Shown: piece after piece, positions 1 through 8,357 of the stretch
Layout of the letters: the number at the start of each line of letters is the position of its first letter
Position numbering within the stretch: position 1 is the stretch's first letter
The notes under the pieces: generated by a model
What the model saw: the letters and a program-made list of their open reading frames with translations, nothing else
What the model was told of the DNA's origin: nothing
Databases searched by the model: none
Source: Jeotgalicoccus marinus DSM 19772
Lineage (GTDB): Bacteria > Bacillota > Bacilli > Staphylococcales > Salinicoccaceae
Assembly: GCF_000425825.1 (NCBI RefSeq)
Contig: NZ_KE384460.1
Coordinates: forward strand, 148,779 to 212,778
Length of the DNA: 64,000 bases
Direction of reading: 5' to 3'
Translations under genes and position numbers: made by a program

Positions 1-2
1 AA

Positions 3-518
3 CAATATGACACAACGAGATACCTTGACTTAAGGCCTCTGATGGTGATTGATGTTTGGACGATTATTAATGAATTAAAGACTGATAGTGAACTGCAACT
101 CATCATCAACGATGACCAGCTAAATGACACCTTATTAAGTTCAGCTGTAAACATTGCAGATATAGATTATAAATCTGATGCTTTTGTGTTCACACTTGGT
201 GAGAAAAGTGACCATATACTGAAGAAATATCAGCGTTTAAACATTAACATTCAAGAGAAAAATAAATCATATGAGCTTCAGATTGTTGAAAGCTTGCTAA
301 GAGAACAGGGTAAGAACAATGAGAAAATTGCCCAGTTACAAAGAGAGAAGCAATTACTTGAACAATCATCAGGTGCAATCAATGATGATGAACTTGAAAC
401 ACGTTATTTAGATCTAATGGAAAAATATAAGCAAGCCTTAAAACGACTTGAACAACTCCGTGAATCTAAGCTCGGCAAACTTCAAGTTGCATACTGGAAC
501 AAGAAAAGAGGATATTAA
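3..518 (+). CDS. C-terminal part of an unidentified coiled-coil protein, cut by the window start
   Basis: The reading frame is open to the left edge. Codons before the ATG at 42 encode QYDTTRYLDLRPL without a stop, and no Shine-Dalgarno precedes that ATG, so the real start is probably outside the window. The visible 171 or so residues end in a long charged stretch (roughly residues 80-160 from the ATG at 42) rich in Glu, Lys, Gln and Leu, which looks like coiled coil. The C-terminus is basic and aromatic (SKLGKLQVAYWNKKRGY). The stop overlaps the next ATG (TAATG), so the two genes are translationally coupled. I do not recognise the family. Context suggests a role with the neighbouring glycosyltransferases and TagH-like ATPase in surface polymer synthesis; this is inference only. 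Confidence 0.6.
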   Translation, partial: QYDTTRYLDLRPLMVIDVWTIINELKTDSELQLIINDDQLNDTLLSSAVNIADIDYKSDAFVFTLGEKSDHILKKYQRLNINIQEKNKSYELQIVESLLREQGKNNEKIAQLQREKQLLEQSSGAINDDELETRYLDLMEKYKQALKRLEQLRESKLGKLQVAYWNKKRGY

Positions 519-2608
519 TGGAGTTAGTTAATAGAGTCAACGTTCAAGATGCTAATTCTGAATATATTAATAGTGTCATTTCTTCATTGTCTCATAAACA
601 TAAACAAGGCCTGACCATCATCCAAGAGGTCGTATCAAATACGAATTTCGCTTTAAAAAATTTAGAACAAGTAGCAGGAAGATCTGACCTTGAGATGATC
701 TTGGTCACTTCAGATGACAGAGTTTACGAGTCTCTAAATAGTCATTGTAAAGCTGATAACCAGCTTGTTTTAAAGGGCAATGTTGAAGATGCAAAAGTCT
801 ATATTGGCCTTTCGCATGTACTGATTTTAGATGAATCGTTATCCATTAAACTAGGTGATGAAGCCTTTCGATTAGAAGCGGATAAGTTATATCTCATCGA
901 TGTAGATAATAATGAATCAGTCGATGCTAAAATCTATCAGAAATTTTTATCAGACAATCATATTGAAGACTATAAATTTGATGGCTTTACCATCGATAAA
1001 ATCATTAAAGAGACCAACTGTCTAATACCGAGTGATTTAATTTTCTACCATGAATTTAGTGAGAACTTTACATTTAGATTCAATGTTTGGATGACAAACT
1101 TACTTGCTCTAGTAAATCTTAATGGTCATGTTAGAAGAAGTGATTCACTAAAGGTTTCAGGGAAGTTATCTCGTGGGTTAACAAATGACTTAGATGGCAT
1201 TATCAATCTAATTAAATACGTGGATAACATACTACAAAAACGTTTTGATGATGAAGTTGCAGGCGTATTGAATCACTTCAATAAGATGTTTACGTCTCAT
1301 TTAAGAAACTACATTGATAAGGGTCTTATTTCAAAGGATGAATTAATTGAGAAATTGAAATCCTATGGTATTAAGAGCATTTATTATGCAGCCTTAAATA
1401 AGGGCGATGCTAAAAAATTAGTCTTGGCTTATTGTTTCCCTCCGTTTAACGACACGAGTGGTAATGTGATGGCAAAACGTATTTTTGAAGACAAACAAGT
1501 CGTGGATGTGATTTCCAATGACATGAGTAGAATTAGAAAAAAAGACCAAAAACTCATGAACATTATGAGTCACTTATTAGATTCGCAAATTGTTTTAAAT
1601 GGTGCCCAGGCCTTTAGTAGTTGGCAAAGTATCGAAGATTATATAGATGGTGTGTTACATGCATACAAGATGTACAGTGACAAGTACGATGAAATGTACT
1701 CTCGTGTTATGTTTCCACATTCTCACTTCGCAGCATTCGAATTAAAGAAAATTAACCAATCAATTAAATGGGTTGCAGAGTTTTCAGATCCCTTGGTAAC
1801 AGATGTGTCTTCTAATTTAAGGCATGCACCTATTGAAGATGATGATTATATCGAAGATTTAAAAGCCTTTGTTGGGCCAAAATATAGTGATTTAATTGAT
1901 GACAATTCATTTAATGTCTGTGAAGTTGTTGCTTTCTTGTATGCTGATGAACTCATCTTTACAAACAAATATCAGCTAGATTATATGCTTTTAAGGTATG
2001 ATGAAGATATTCAAGAATTGGTCAAATCCAAGGCAATTATTAGTCAGCACCCAACCTTACCTAGAGATATGTATCAACTCGTGAAATCCTTCTATAAGGT
2101 TGAACAGGATAAGATCAATATTGCATACTTTGGTAATTTTTACGATACCCGTGGTTTTAGACAAATCGAATTAGTGGCGAAATACCTATACGAAGCCAAT
2201 ATTAATAACTTTACGATTCACGTGTTTACTAACTTAAACCGTAAGACGATGAGATTTTACAATCAAAGCGCCTTTAAGGATTACATTGTGATGAACCAAT
2301 ATGCACCGTACTTCGAGTTTTTAAACTTAACAGACCTAATGGATGCATTATTAATATTTGATGCAGAAACAGTTGGCATTAAACCATATAATCCATATGT
2401 GCCTTCAAAACTCAGTGATTATCGTGGTAGTCTTTCAAATATTTGGGCATTTACTGAAAGAGAGAGTATTTTAGACCAGACGTATGAAGAGAAGCTGTAT
2501 ATTACAAGACAACACGATTATCAAAAGTATGCATCGACCTTTAAACAGCTCGCTAACGATATAGATAAAGCGACTTATCAAGTAAAAAACATCAAGTGTT
2601 CTAAATAA
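518..2608 (+). CDS. Large two-domain glycosyltransferase-like protein (possibly degenerate N-terminal domain)
   Basis: This 696-residue protein is a paralogue of the 717-residue protein at 3765. They share a C-terminal half with motifs YCFPPF-DTSG (near residue 303), YDEMYSR, WVAEFSDP (near residue 417), NVCEVV/NMCEVL and YFGNFY-TR, which resembles a GT-B (GT4-like) glycosyltransferase fold. The N-terminal 290 residues occupy the place of the GT2 domain in the paralogue. I see no clear GT2 entry motif (VSVIIPV) and no clear aspartate-rich metal site there, so that domain may be inactive. There is no signal peptide or membrane segment, so it is probably cytoplasmic. It is coupled to the preceding gene by TAATG and lies 22 bases before a TagH-like ATPase gene. 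Probable role: building or decorating a surface glycopolymer. Substrate unknown. Confidence 0.6.
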   Translation: MELVNRVNVQDANSEYINSVISSLSHKHKQGLTIIQEVVSNTNFALKNLEQVAGRSDLEMILVTSDDRVYESLNSHCKADNQLVLKGNVEDAKVYIGLSHVLILDESLSIKLGDEAFRLEADKLYLIDVDNNESVDAKIYQKFLSDNHIEDYKFDGFTIDKIIKETNCLIPSDLIFYHEFSENFTFRFNVWMTNLLALVNLNGHVRRSDSLKVSGKLSRGLTNDLDGIINLIKYVDNILQKRFDDEVAGVLNHFNKMFTSHLRNYIDKGLISKDELIEKLKSYGIKSIYYAALNKGDAKKLVLAYCFPPFNDTSGNVMAKRIFEDKQVVDVISNDMSRIRKKDQKLMNIMSHLLDSQIVLNGAQAFSSWQSIEDYIDGVLHAYKMYSDKYDEMYSRVMFPHSHFAAFELKKINQSIKWVAEFSDPLVTDVSSNLRHAPIEDDDYIEDLKAFVGPKYSDLIDDNSFNVCEVVAFLYADELIFTNKYQLDYMLLRYDEDIQELVKSKAIISQHPTLPRDMYQLVKSFYKVEQDKINIAYFGNFYDTRGFRQIELVAKYLYEANINNFTIHVFTNLNRKTMRFYNQSAFKDYIVMNQYAPYFEFLNLTDLMDALLIFDAETVGIKPYNPYVPSKLSDYRGSLSNIWAFTERESILDQTYEEKLYITRQHDYQKYASTFKQLANDIDKATYQVKNIKCSK

Positions 2609-2630
2609 CACTCGAGATGGAAGTGATTAA

Positions 2631-3539
2631 ATGACTTATAAAGTAAAAGTAAATAATGTCTCTAAAGTATTTAATACAACGAGCAAGCAAAGGAAATTAT
2701 GGAAGATTCTATTTCCATTTTTAAATAAAGAAGAAGCATATTACTATGCTTTAAAAGATGTATCATTTGAAGTCGAACCTGGAGACTCTGTCGGTATTGT
2801 TGGACTTAATGGTTCAGGGAAATCGACCTTATCTAACTTACTAGGCGGTGTCACATCACCTTCAACAGGAGATATTTATGTCGATGGTAAACCGTCTTTG
2901 ATTGCAATTTCTGCGGGCTTAAACTTTGAATTAACAGGTGAAGAAAACATTCATATGAAGTGTTTGATGCACGGTTTGAGTGAGAAAGAAATCGAAGAGC
3001 GTTATGATGATATTGTGCAGTTCTCAGAACTTGAGGACTTCCTAGATCAACCGATTAAGAACTATTCAAGCGGGATGATGTCAAGACTGGGCTTTGCTAT
3101 TGCAGTGCATACTGATCCAGATGTACTTATTGTGGATGAGGCACTGTCAGTCGGTGATGATACTTTTGCTAATAAGTGCATTGAGAAGATGAAAAGCTTT
3201 AGAGAAGAAGGCAAAACAATCTTTTTTGTCAGTCACTCTATACCTCAAATACAGAAAATGTGTAATAAGGCAGCATGGATTCATTTTGGAGAACTAAAAG
3301 AATATGGAGATTGTATTCCAGTAGTCGGACTATATGCTAGATTTGTCAGAGGATACAACATAAAACCAAAACATGTTCAAAAACGCTATAAGAAAGCAAT
3401 GGTTGATGGTCAACGTGCCTCACAAGCACCGATGGAGAAAAATGACACAAGGTTTGGTATAGGTAACGGCATGCTTTTAAGCCTTCTATCAGTTATTATA
3501 GTGATTATGGGATACTTACAAGCGTTACAATATTTATAA
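2631..3539 (+). CDS. TagH/Wzt-like polysaccharide or teichoic acid export ABC ATPase with a C-terminal membrane segment
   Basis: A 302-residue ABC ATPase of the polysaccharide-export type. Walker A is GLNGSGKST near residue 58, the signature is NYSSGMMSRLGFA, Walker B is VLIVDEALSVGDD, and the switch His is in FFVSHS. The ALSVGD wording is typical of TagH/RfbE/KpsT exporters. Unlike most short TagH proteins it ends in a hydrophobic segment (about residues 278-300, LLSLLSVIIVIMGYL), probably a membrane anchor with almost nothing beyond it. No permease gene lies beside it; it may use the TagG at 16432 or one upstream of the window. It sits between the two large glycosyltransferase paralogues in one likely operon. 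It is a second TagH paralogue besides the one at 17266. Confidence 0.85.
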   Translation: MTYKVKVNNVSKVFNTTSKQRKLWKILFPFLNKEEAYYYALKDVSFEVEPGDSVGIVGLNGSGKSTLSNLLGGVTSPSTGDIYVDGKPSLIAISAGLNFELTGEENIHMKCLMHGLSEKEIEERYDDIVQFSELEDFLDQPIKNYSSGMMSRLGFAIAVHTDPDVLIVDEALSVGDDTFANKCIEKMKSFREEGKTIFFVSHSIPQIQKMCNKAAWIHFGELKEYGDCIPVVGLYARFVRGYNIKPKHVQKRYKKAMVDGQRASQAPMEKNDTRFGIGNGMLLSLLSVIIVIMGYLQALQYL

Positions 3540-3551
3540 GGTGTATGTGAT

Positions 3552-3761
3552 ATGGAAAAATTAACTTATGAAGAATTAAAAAACTTAGCTTTGGAGTCAC
3601 TTAATAAAGAAGAACGCGCACTAAATGAACTTAAAAATATTGATAGACAAATATCAGTATTAAAAAATGAAAATGACAGGTTAAATCGTCAAATTAAAAA
3701 ATATCAAAGTTTTTTTCCTATTAAATTAGGTTTGAAGATGAAAAAGTTTGTCGGAAAGTAG
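3552..3761 (+). CDS. Small coiled-coil protein, unknown
   Basis: A 69-residue basic protein. Residues 1-50 have a heptad-like pattern rich in Leu, Glu, Lys and Asn (KNENDRLNRQIKK) and look like coiled coil. The end is short, basic and amphipathic (FFPIKLGLKMKKFVGK). It lies 12 bases after the TagH-like ATPase and 3 bases before the glycosyltransferase at 3765, so it is very probably co-translated with them. Coiled coil followed by a basic aromatic tail also describes the partial protein at the window start, so both may scaffold the enzymes or hold them at the membrane. No family recognised. Confidence 0.6.
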   Translation: MEKLTYEELKNLALESLNKEERALNELKNIDRQISVLKNENDRLNRQIKKYQSFFPIKLGLKMKKFVGK

Positions 3762-3764
3762 TGT

Positions 3765-5918
3765 ATGAGTATGTCTAATTTAAAAATTAGAGAGCGTTTA
3801 AAACAAATAAAAAAAATTAAAAACTCCATACTAAATGACCAACAAGTACCTGAGGAACAATCACCTTTCCCTGTAGTTGACCTATCTCATGGTGTCAGTG
3901 TAATTATACCTGTCCACCGTGGTGAAGATTTTATAAAAGAATTAATTGAATCCATTACAAAACAATCTCTTGATAGTAGATACTTCGAAGTGTTGTTTAT
4001 TTTCAATGGAGAATACGAAGCTTCAGAAGAAATATTTAACAGTTTAGATAAGCCTTTTAAACATAAAGTCTTGTATGCAAAACAAGGTGTCGGACGTGCA
4101 AGAAATCTCGGAATTAACAATGCATCATTTGCATATATTACTTTTTTAGATGTAGATGATACCTTATCTGTAGACTATTTAAAACATGCCTTAGAAGAAG
4201 CGGAACCATATACTATTGTACTTAATCAATTACATGAGATTGTAGATGGCAGAGACGATCATGGTAATAATGTCATCAATAGAGAACTTAAAAATAAAAA
4301 CCAATATCCAGATCAATATTTTGATGTGGGTAAGAACTTATCTTTAAACGGTGCAAAAGTTGTACCAACAAGTTTCTTATTGAATACACAATTCGATGAA
4401 GAATTAAATAATGGCGAAGATGTTGCCCTATATGCTGAAATTGTTACTGTCTTTAAACCGATTGTGAAGATTAATCAAAAAGAGGCAATCTACTATCGAT
4501 ATAAAGGGCAGGGTACTTTATCACGTGCGAAGGTAACCTTCCAATTTAATGTTCTAGATAGAATACATGTCATAGATGCAATGCAAGAATTGTTACGTTA
4601 TGAAGATGATTTAGATGTTAGAAATCTCTTGATAGATAGAATGCGTTCGCAAGCATTATTTATAAACAAGTATCTAGTGAATAATATGGACGATTATTCT
4701 AAGGTGACGGACTTAATTCGTTATAAACAGGATGAATTTTACCCATATCAACAGGTGAATAAGGAGCTTAGTAAAACCTTATATGTATCTTACTGTTTCC
4801 CACCATTTGTTGATACAAGTGGTGTGGTGATGGCTAAGCGTATTAATGAAAAAAAACAGCCGGTAGACGTCATCTACAATGATATGACGTCTGTACGCGG
4901 TATGGACCCTTCACTTGAATTCATTGCAAATCCATATATTGATTCGAGTCACATGATTAATTCAGTATCGTCATTTTCTAATCCACAGCACATAAAAGCT
5001 TTTGTAGAAAAGGCGCTTAACCGAACTGATTTAAACAAATATGATGAAATTTACTCACGGGCACTCTGGCCAGGATCTCATATGGCTGCATTTGATCTAA
5101 GAGAAGCGGGGAATAATTTACGCTGGGTTGCTGAATTTTCAGACCCAATTCTCCAAGATATAAAAAATGAAGAAAGAAAAGGGACTTACTTTACATTAAA
5201 AGAAGTCAAAAAGCTACAAGCACAGGCACCTGAAGATTACGGTAAGTATTTTGATACTAATCTTTTTAACATGTGCGAAGTTTTACCTTTTGTTTTTGCA
5301 GATGAAATTGTATTTACAAACTTGAATCAGCAACAGTCTATGTTAGCGCGTTTTGATGATAATTTTAGAGAAATGGTTGAATCAAAATCGACAATCTCAA
5401 TACACCCATCATTAGATGAATATTACTATAATATTGAAAAACATTATGTCAATCTAGACCAGAATGAATTTAATATTGGATATTTTGGTAACTTCTACGA
5501 AACAAGAAGTGCCAACGATATATTAAGCATCGCCAAACAGATACAAACATTAAATCTAAAAGCAAAACTATACATTTTCACTAATAATACTTCTAAAGTT
5601 AGAAGTGAGGTTATTAAAGAAGGTGTATCAGAAATTGTAAATGTTTATACTTACCTAAAGTATTTTGAATTTCTAAATGTAACAAAAGACTTTGATTGTC
5701 TGTTATTAAGTGATGCGAACACGAAAGATTATAAGAAAATTAATCCTTACTTGCCATCTAAATATAGTGATTATGTTACCTCAGGTAGTCGCATTTGGGG
5801 TTTATATGAAAAAGGTAGCGTACTTCAACAATTGATTGAGGAAGATAATTTATTATTTGGAAGTGAGTTAGGTGATACAGAAAAAATTGAAGAAATATTA
5901 AAATCATTTAATATATAA
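3765..5918 (+). CDS. Bifunctional glycosyltransferase: N-terminal GT2 domain plus C-terminal GT4-like domain
   Basis: A 717-residue protein. Residues about 40-300 form a GT2 (GT-A) domain: VSVIIPVHRGEDFI at the start, GVGRARNLGIN, and the metal/nucleotide site LDVDD. Residues about 335-717 form a second, GT-B-like domain shared with the protein at 518 (YCFPPF, DTSG, YDEIYSR, WVAEFSDP, YFGNFYETR). The N-terminus is lysine-rich. There is no membrane segment. It may add two different sugars, or a sugar and a linkage unit, to a surface polymer. ATG codons at 3765 and 3771 are both possible starts and the ribosome site is weak, consistent with coupling to the gene just upstream. It is the last gene of the forward operon, which ends at the hairpin at 5917. 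Assignment to GT2 is firm; the C-terminal domain is inferred. Confidence 0.75.
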   Translation: MSMSNLKIRERLKQIKKIKNSILNDQQVPEEQSPFPVVDLSHGVSVIIPVHRGEDFIKELIESITKQSLDSRYFEVLFIFNGEYEASEEIFNSLDKPFKHKVLYAKQGVGRARNLGINNASFAYITFLDVDDTLSVDYLKHALEEAEPYTIVLNQLHEIVDGRDDHGNNVINRELKNKNQYPDQYFDVGKNLSLNGAKVVPTSFLLNTQFDEELNNGEDVALYAEIVTVFKPIVKINQKEAIYYRYKGQGTLSRAKVTFQFNVLDRIHVIDAMQELLRYEDDLDVRNLLIDRMRSQALFINKYLVNNMDDYSKVTDLIRYKQDEFYPYQQVNKELSKTLYVSYCFPPFVDTSGVVMAKRINEKKQPVDVIYNDMTSVRGMDPSLEFIANPYIDSSHMINSVSSFSNPQHIKAFVEKALNRTDLNKYDEIYSRALWPGSHMAAFDLREAGNNLRWVAEFSDPILQDIKNEERKGTYFTLKEVKKLQAQAPEDYGKYFDTNLFNMCEVLPFVFADEIVFTNLNQQQSMLARFDDNFREMVESKSTISIHPSLDEYYYNIEKHYVNLDQNEFNIGYFGNFYETRSANDILSIAKQIQTLNLKAKLYIFTNNTSKVRSEVIKEGVSEIVNVYTYLKYFEFLNVTKDFDCLLLSDANTKDYKKINPYLPSKYSDYVTSGSRIWGLYEKGSVLQQLIEEDNLLFGSELGDTEKIEEILKSFNI

Positions 5919-5956
5919 AAAAACAGTTGGAAGTTTATACTTCCAGCTGTTTTTCC
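5917..5956. terminator. Bidirectional intrinsic terminator between convergent genes
   Basis: ACAGTTGGAA pairs with TTCCAGCTGT around a 7-9 base loop, with an A-run before and a T-run after the stem. It can end transcription from both sides. It overlaps the 3' end of the acetyltransferase gene. Confidence 0.8.
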
Positions 5957-6366
5957 ATATATTTGTGAGGGATCCCTGCATCGTCAAACTCATCTGATGT
6001 AACTTCGTATCCCATTTTTTCATAAAAATTCAAGGCATGAACTTGTGCACCGAGCTTGGTTTTTTTAAATCCATTTTCTTCTGCATGAATATGAGCAAAG
6101 TTCATCAGTGCTTGTCCTAGATGAAGGCCACGAGCAATTTTTCTAACTGCCATACGTTCAATTTTAGCGGTATCATCACCAATGTCGCGGTATCTTACAG
6201 TACCTAGAGGACGATCGTCCATTAATAGTATGATATTTACGCTTTCTTTTTCGAATTCATCGACTTCAATTTCTAAAGGTACATTTTGTTCGTCTACAAA
6301 TACTTCTTTTCTAATTTCTAAACAATCATTGTAATATTTGTTGTCATCACTAATTTTTAATTCCAT
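5935..6366 (-). CDS. GNAT-family N-acetyltransferase (YjcF/ElaA-like)
   Basis: A 143-residue single-domain acetyltransferase. It has the GNAT fold order: IRKEVFVDEQNVP near the start, then LGTVRYR, the acetyl-CoA motif A region IERMAVRKIARGLHLGQALM, and the C-terminal ALNFYEKMGYE. The VFVDEQ-VP phrase is typical of YjcF/ElaA-like members. A longer frame exists upstream, but the ATG at 6366 is preferred because AGGTGA lies 7 bases before it. The longer version would overlap the stop of the upstream gene. Substrate unknown. It follows the gene at 6375 on the same strand and is probably co-transcribed. Confidence 0.85.
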   Translation of the reverse strand: MELKISDDNKYYNDCLEIRKEVFVDEQNVPLEIEVDEFEKESVNIILLMDDRPLGTVRYRDIGDDTAKIERMAVRKIARGLHLGQALMNFAHIHAEENGFKKTKLGAQVHALNFYEKMGYEVTSDEFDDAGIPHKYMEKQLEV

Positions 6367-6374
6367 ATAATCAC

Positions 6375-6839
6375 CTACATCGCATTTTTTCTTCTTATAA
6401 TCGTATACTGCCAAAATACTTTTAACTGTTCGATGTTCCAGTACTCTAAGCCGAGTGAAAGGGCAGGGCGAGTATTAAACTTAATGTTACTCGCTTCCGC
6501 TGCTGCAAGTGCAATGTATTGAATATGGGGCCTAAGTTTCTTAAAAGGTGCTGATAAACGACCATTGTCTGAAATCCAGTCAATAGGATGAATACATTCA
6601 AAGATATCAACAACCTCATAGACTTCAGGCAGGGCTGTTATATAACATGCTGCGTCAACTTCTGTATTGACCTCACTCTCAGAAAAATAACTCCTGAGAG
6701 AAAGGTACAATTCCTTATGTCTATGATTTACATAGAAATACTCATTTTCAATTTTTGGTGTTTTACTATCCTTAAGGAGTGTTTCTAAACTATCCATCAT
6801 TTCTTTAATATTTGTAACTTTGTCATGTGATTTTCTCAA
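6375..6839 (-). CDS. Conserved hypothetical protein, possibly DUF2538
   Basis: About 154 residues, no signal peptide or membrane segment, with conserved-looking aromatic phrases (YFYVNHRHKELYLSLRSYF, YITALPEVYEVVDIF, HPIDWISDNGRLSAPF). It resembles the staphylococcal DUF2538 family from memory, but I cannot confirm this. I chose a TTG start at 6839 because AGGTGA lies 5 bases before it; a GTG at 6848 would lie inside that site. It lies between the LCP gene and the acetyltransferase on the same strand. Function unknown. Confidence 0.7.
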   Translation of the reverse strand: MRKSHDKVTNIKEMMDSLETLLKDSKTPKIENEYFYVNHRHKELYLSLRSYFSESEVNTEVDAACYITALPEVYEVVDIFECIHPIDWISDNGRLSAPFKKLRPHIQYIALAAAEASNIKFNTRPALSLGLEYWNIEQLKVFWQYTIIRRKNAM

Positions 6840-6861
6840 GCGAATCACCTCACATCATGAT

Positions 6862-8253
6862 TTAATAGTAATTCCCGTTTTCATTAGTGTTGTTTTGATC
6901 GCCTTCAATGTAGTTGCCGTAGCTATCGTAGTAACCACCAGATTCTTGGCCTTGATTAGGATTATCATAATAACCGTTGTCATTATTCTGACCTTCCTCG
7001 TATTGGCCTTCATCGTACTGCCCTTGACCCTGACTATCCTCGTTTTCATCATTTTGTTCAGGTGTATTTTGTTCTTCTTCGGTGTTATTTTCAGGATTTT
7101 CTTCTAAATCTGTCTCACCTTCGACATCGGATTCTTCATAGTCGAACTCTTCAGTATCAAAGCCATCGCCATAAGGACTTTCATATCCTTCTTCGACATA
7201 ATAAGGCAATTCTTGTGGCTCGTATTCTTCCATAGTATAGTCATCAAAATACTCGTAAGGGACGAGATATTCTCTTAGCCTTATATTAATTAAATCATTA
7301 GGATCAGAAGGGTCCATTTCTAAGATAGAACGGATTGTGTTCGATAGGACAAATAGGTGTTCTTCATCTGCTTGATAGAAGTAACCACCATTCTGGGCCC
7401 AATAATCAGTTCCTCTTAATTGTGTAGAATCAAATGTAATATCATTAAAAGCATAATAAGAAGCGATACTTCTTATTTCACCAGTGGTAAAGCTGTGACG
7501 GGTATTATCTGCTACAACTTCAATTAAGTCATCGATTTTATTTAAACCACCGGACGATTTAACTTTATTTAGAACGGCTTCAATTAATTCAATCTGTCTG
7601 TTACCACGGCCTAGGTCAGAGTCGACTCGACGGCTTCTTACAACTGCAAGTGCTTCTTCACCATCTAATTCTTGAGTGCCAGCTTCTAGTTTGACACGAC
7701 CCGTATCGTTTTGGTTTGGTTCATTCATGTCAAATGGAACATCGAACTCCACTCCTCCGACAGAGTCGACAATGTCAACGACACCAGACATATTGAGTCT
7801 CACATAGTAATCTACAGGCACGTTCAAGAGATCCTCAACTGATTCCATAGAGCCGCTCGGACCACCGTACATATGAGCATGGTTTATTTTATCGAAATAG
7901 CCTTCTGTATCAAGGTACGATAGTGTATCTCTCGGAATATTCACAAGTTTTACATCGTTTTCATTCTTATTGAAGGTCGCTAGAATCATACTATCAGTTC
8001 TAAAATTATCACCTTCAAGATTGTCTTTTTCTGCCCTTGATTCGTTTTCATCAGTCCCTAAAATAAGAACTGTAAAGCTATCTTCTACTGAGGCATCTTC
8101 CTCTCTTAAATCTGAACGCTCCCTGTCCGTTGGTTCATAAGAATTTGAGACACCTTTATCGAATGTATTATAAAGACTGAAGATGTATATCCCAACGCCA
8201 ATTAGTATAATTAATAGGACAATGACAATTGTCCAAAAGATTTTTTTAGTCAA
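6862..8253 (-). CDS. LytR-CpsA-Psr (LCP) family cell-wall glycopolymer ligase with a long acidic tail
   Basis: LCP enzymes transfer undecaprenyl-linked teichoic acid or capsule chains to peptidoglycan on the outer face of the membrane. This 463-residue protein has a short cytoplasmic start, one membrane segment (about residues 5-27), then the LCP domain (about 60-310). Key phrases are ILGTDE, the Arg/Asp pair in NFRTDSMIL, NIPRDT, and RSRRVDSDLGRGNRQ. After residue 340 it carries about 120 residues dominated by Glu, Asp, Asn, Gln, Gly and Tyr, which is unusually long. The start is a TTG with a weak ribosome site; no better in-frame start is seen. Its place beside the teichoic acid genes fits a TagT/TagU/TagV role. 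Confidence 0.92.
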   Translation of the reverse strand: MTKKIFWTIVIVLLIILIGVGIYIFSLYNTFDKGVSNSYEPTDRERSDLREEDASVEDSFTVLILGTDENESRAEKDNLEGDNFRTDSMILATFNKNENDVKLVNIPRDTLSYLDTEGYFDKINHAHMYGGPSGSMESVEDLLNVPVDYYVRLNMSGVVDIVDSVGGVEFDVPFDMNEPNQNDTGRVKLEAGTQELDGEEALAVVRSRRVDSDLGRGNRQIELIEAVLNKVKSSGGLNKIDDLIEVVADNTRHSFTTGEIRSIASYYAFNDITFDSTQLRGTDYWAQNGGYFYQADEEHLFVLSNTIRSILEMDPSDPNDLINIRLREYLVPYEYFDDYTMEEYEPQELPYYVEEGYESPYGDGFDTEEFDYEESDVEGETDLEENPENNTEEEQNTPEQNDENEDSQGQGQYDEGQYEEGQNNDNGYYDNPNQGQESGGYYDSYGNYIEGDQNNTNENGNYY

Positions 8254-8299
8254 AATAAAGTCTCATTTCTGCTTTAGATTTTAAAATAGATTATACTCT

Positions 8300-8327
8300 A
8301 TTATAATGTGTTATAAACGTAAGTTAA
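8300..8327 (-). promoter_or_regulatory. Probable sigma-A promoter of the LCP gene
   Basis: Reading the minus strand, TTAACT (8322-8327) and TATAAT (8300-8305) are separated by 16 bases, about 45 bases before the TTG start. A second TATAAT lies a little further downstream, and a plus-strand TATAAT overlaps at 8302-8307, so divergent transcription is possible. Confidence 0.5.
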
Positions 8328-8357
8328 AATAATATCTTAAAATACTGAGGGAATCAA

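Noticed and set aside
6820-7107. A hydrophobic plus-strand ORF of 95 codons antisense to the LCP gene
   Set aside because: It mirrors the acidic Glu/Asp/Asn-rich tail of the LCP protein; low-complexity codons read backwards give Ile/Val/Leu/Phe. No ribosome site.
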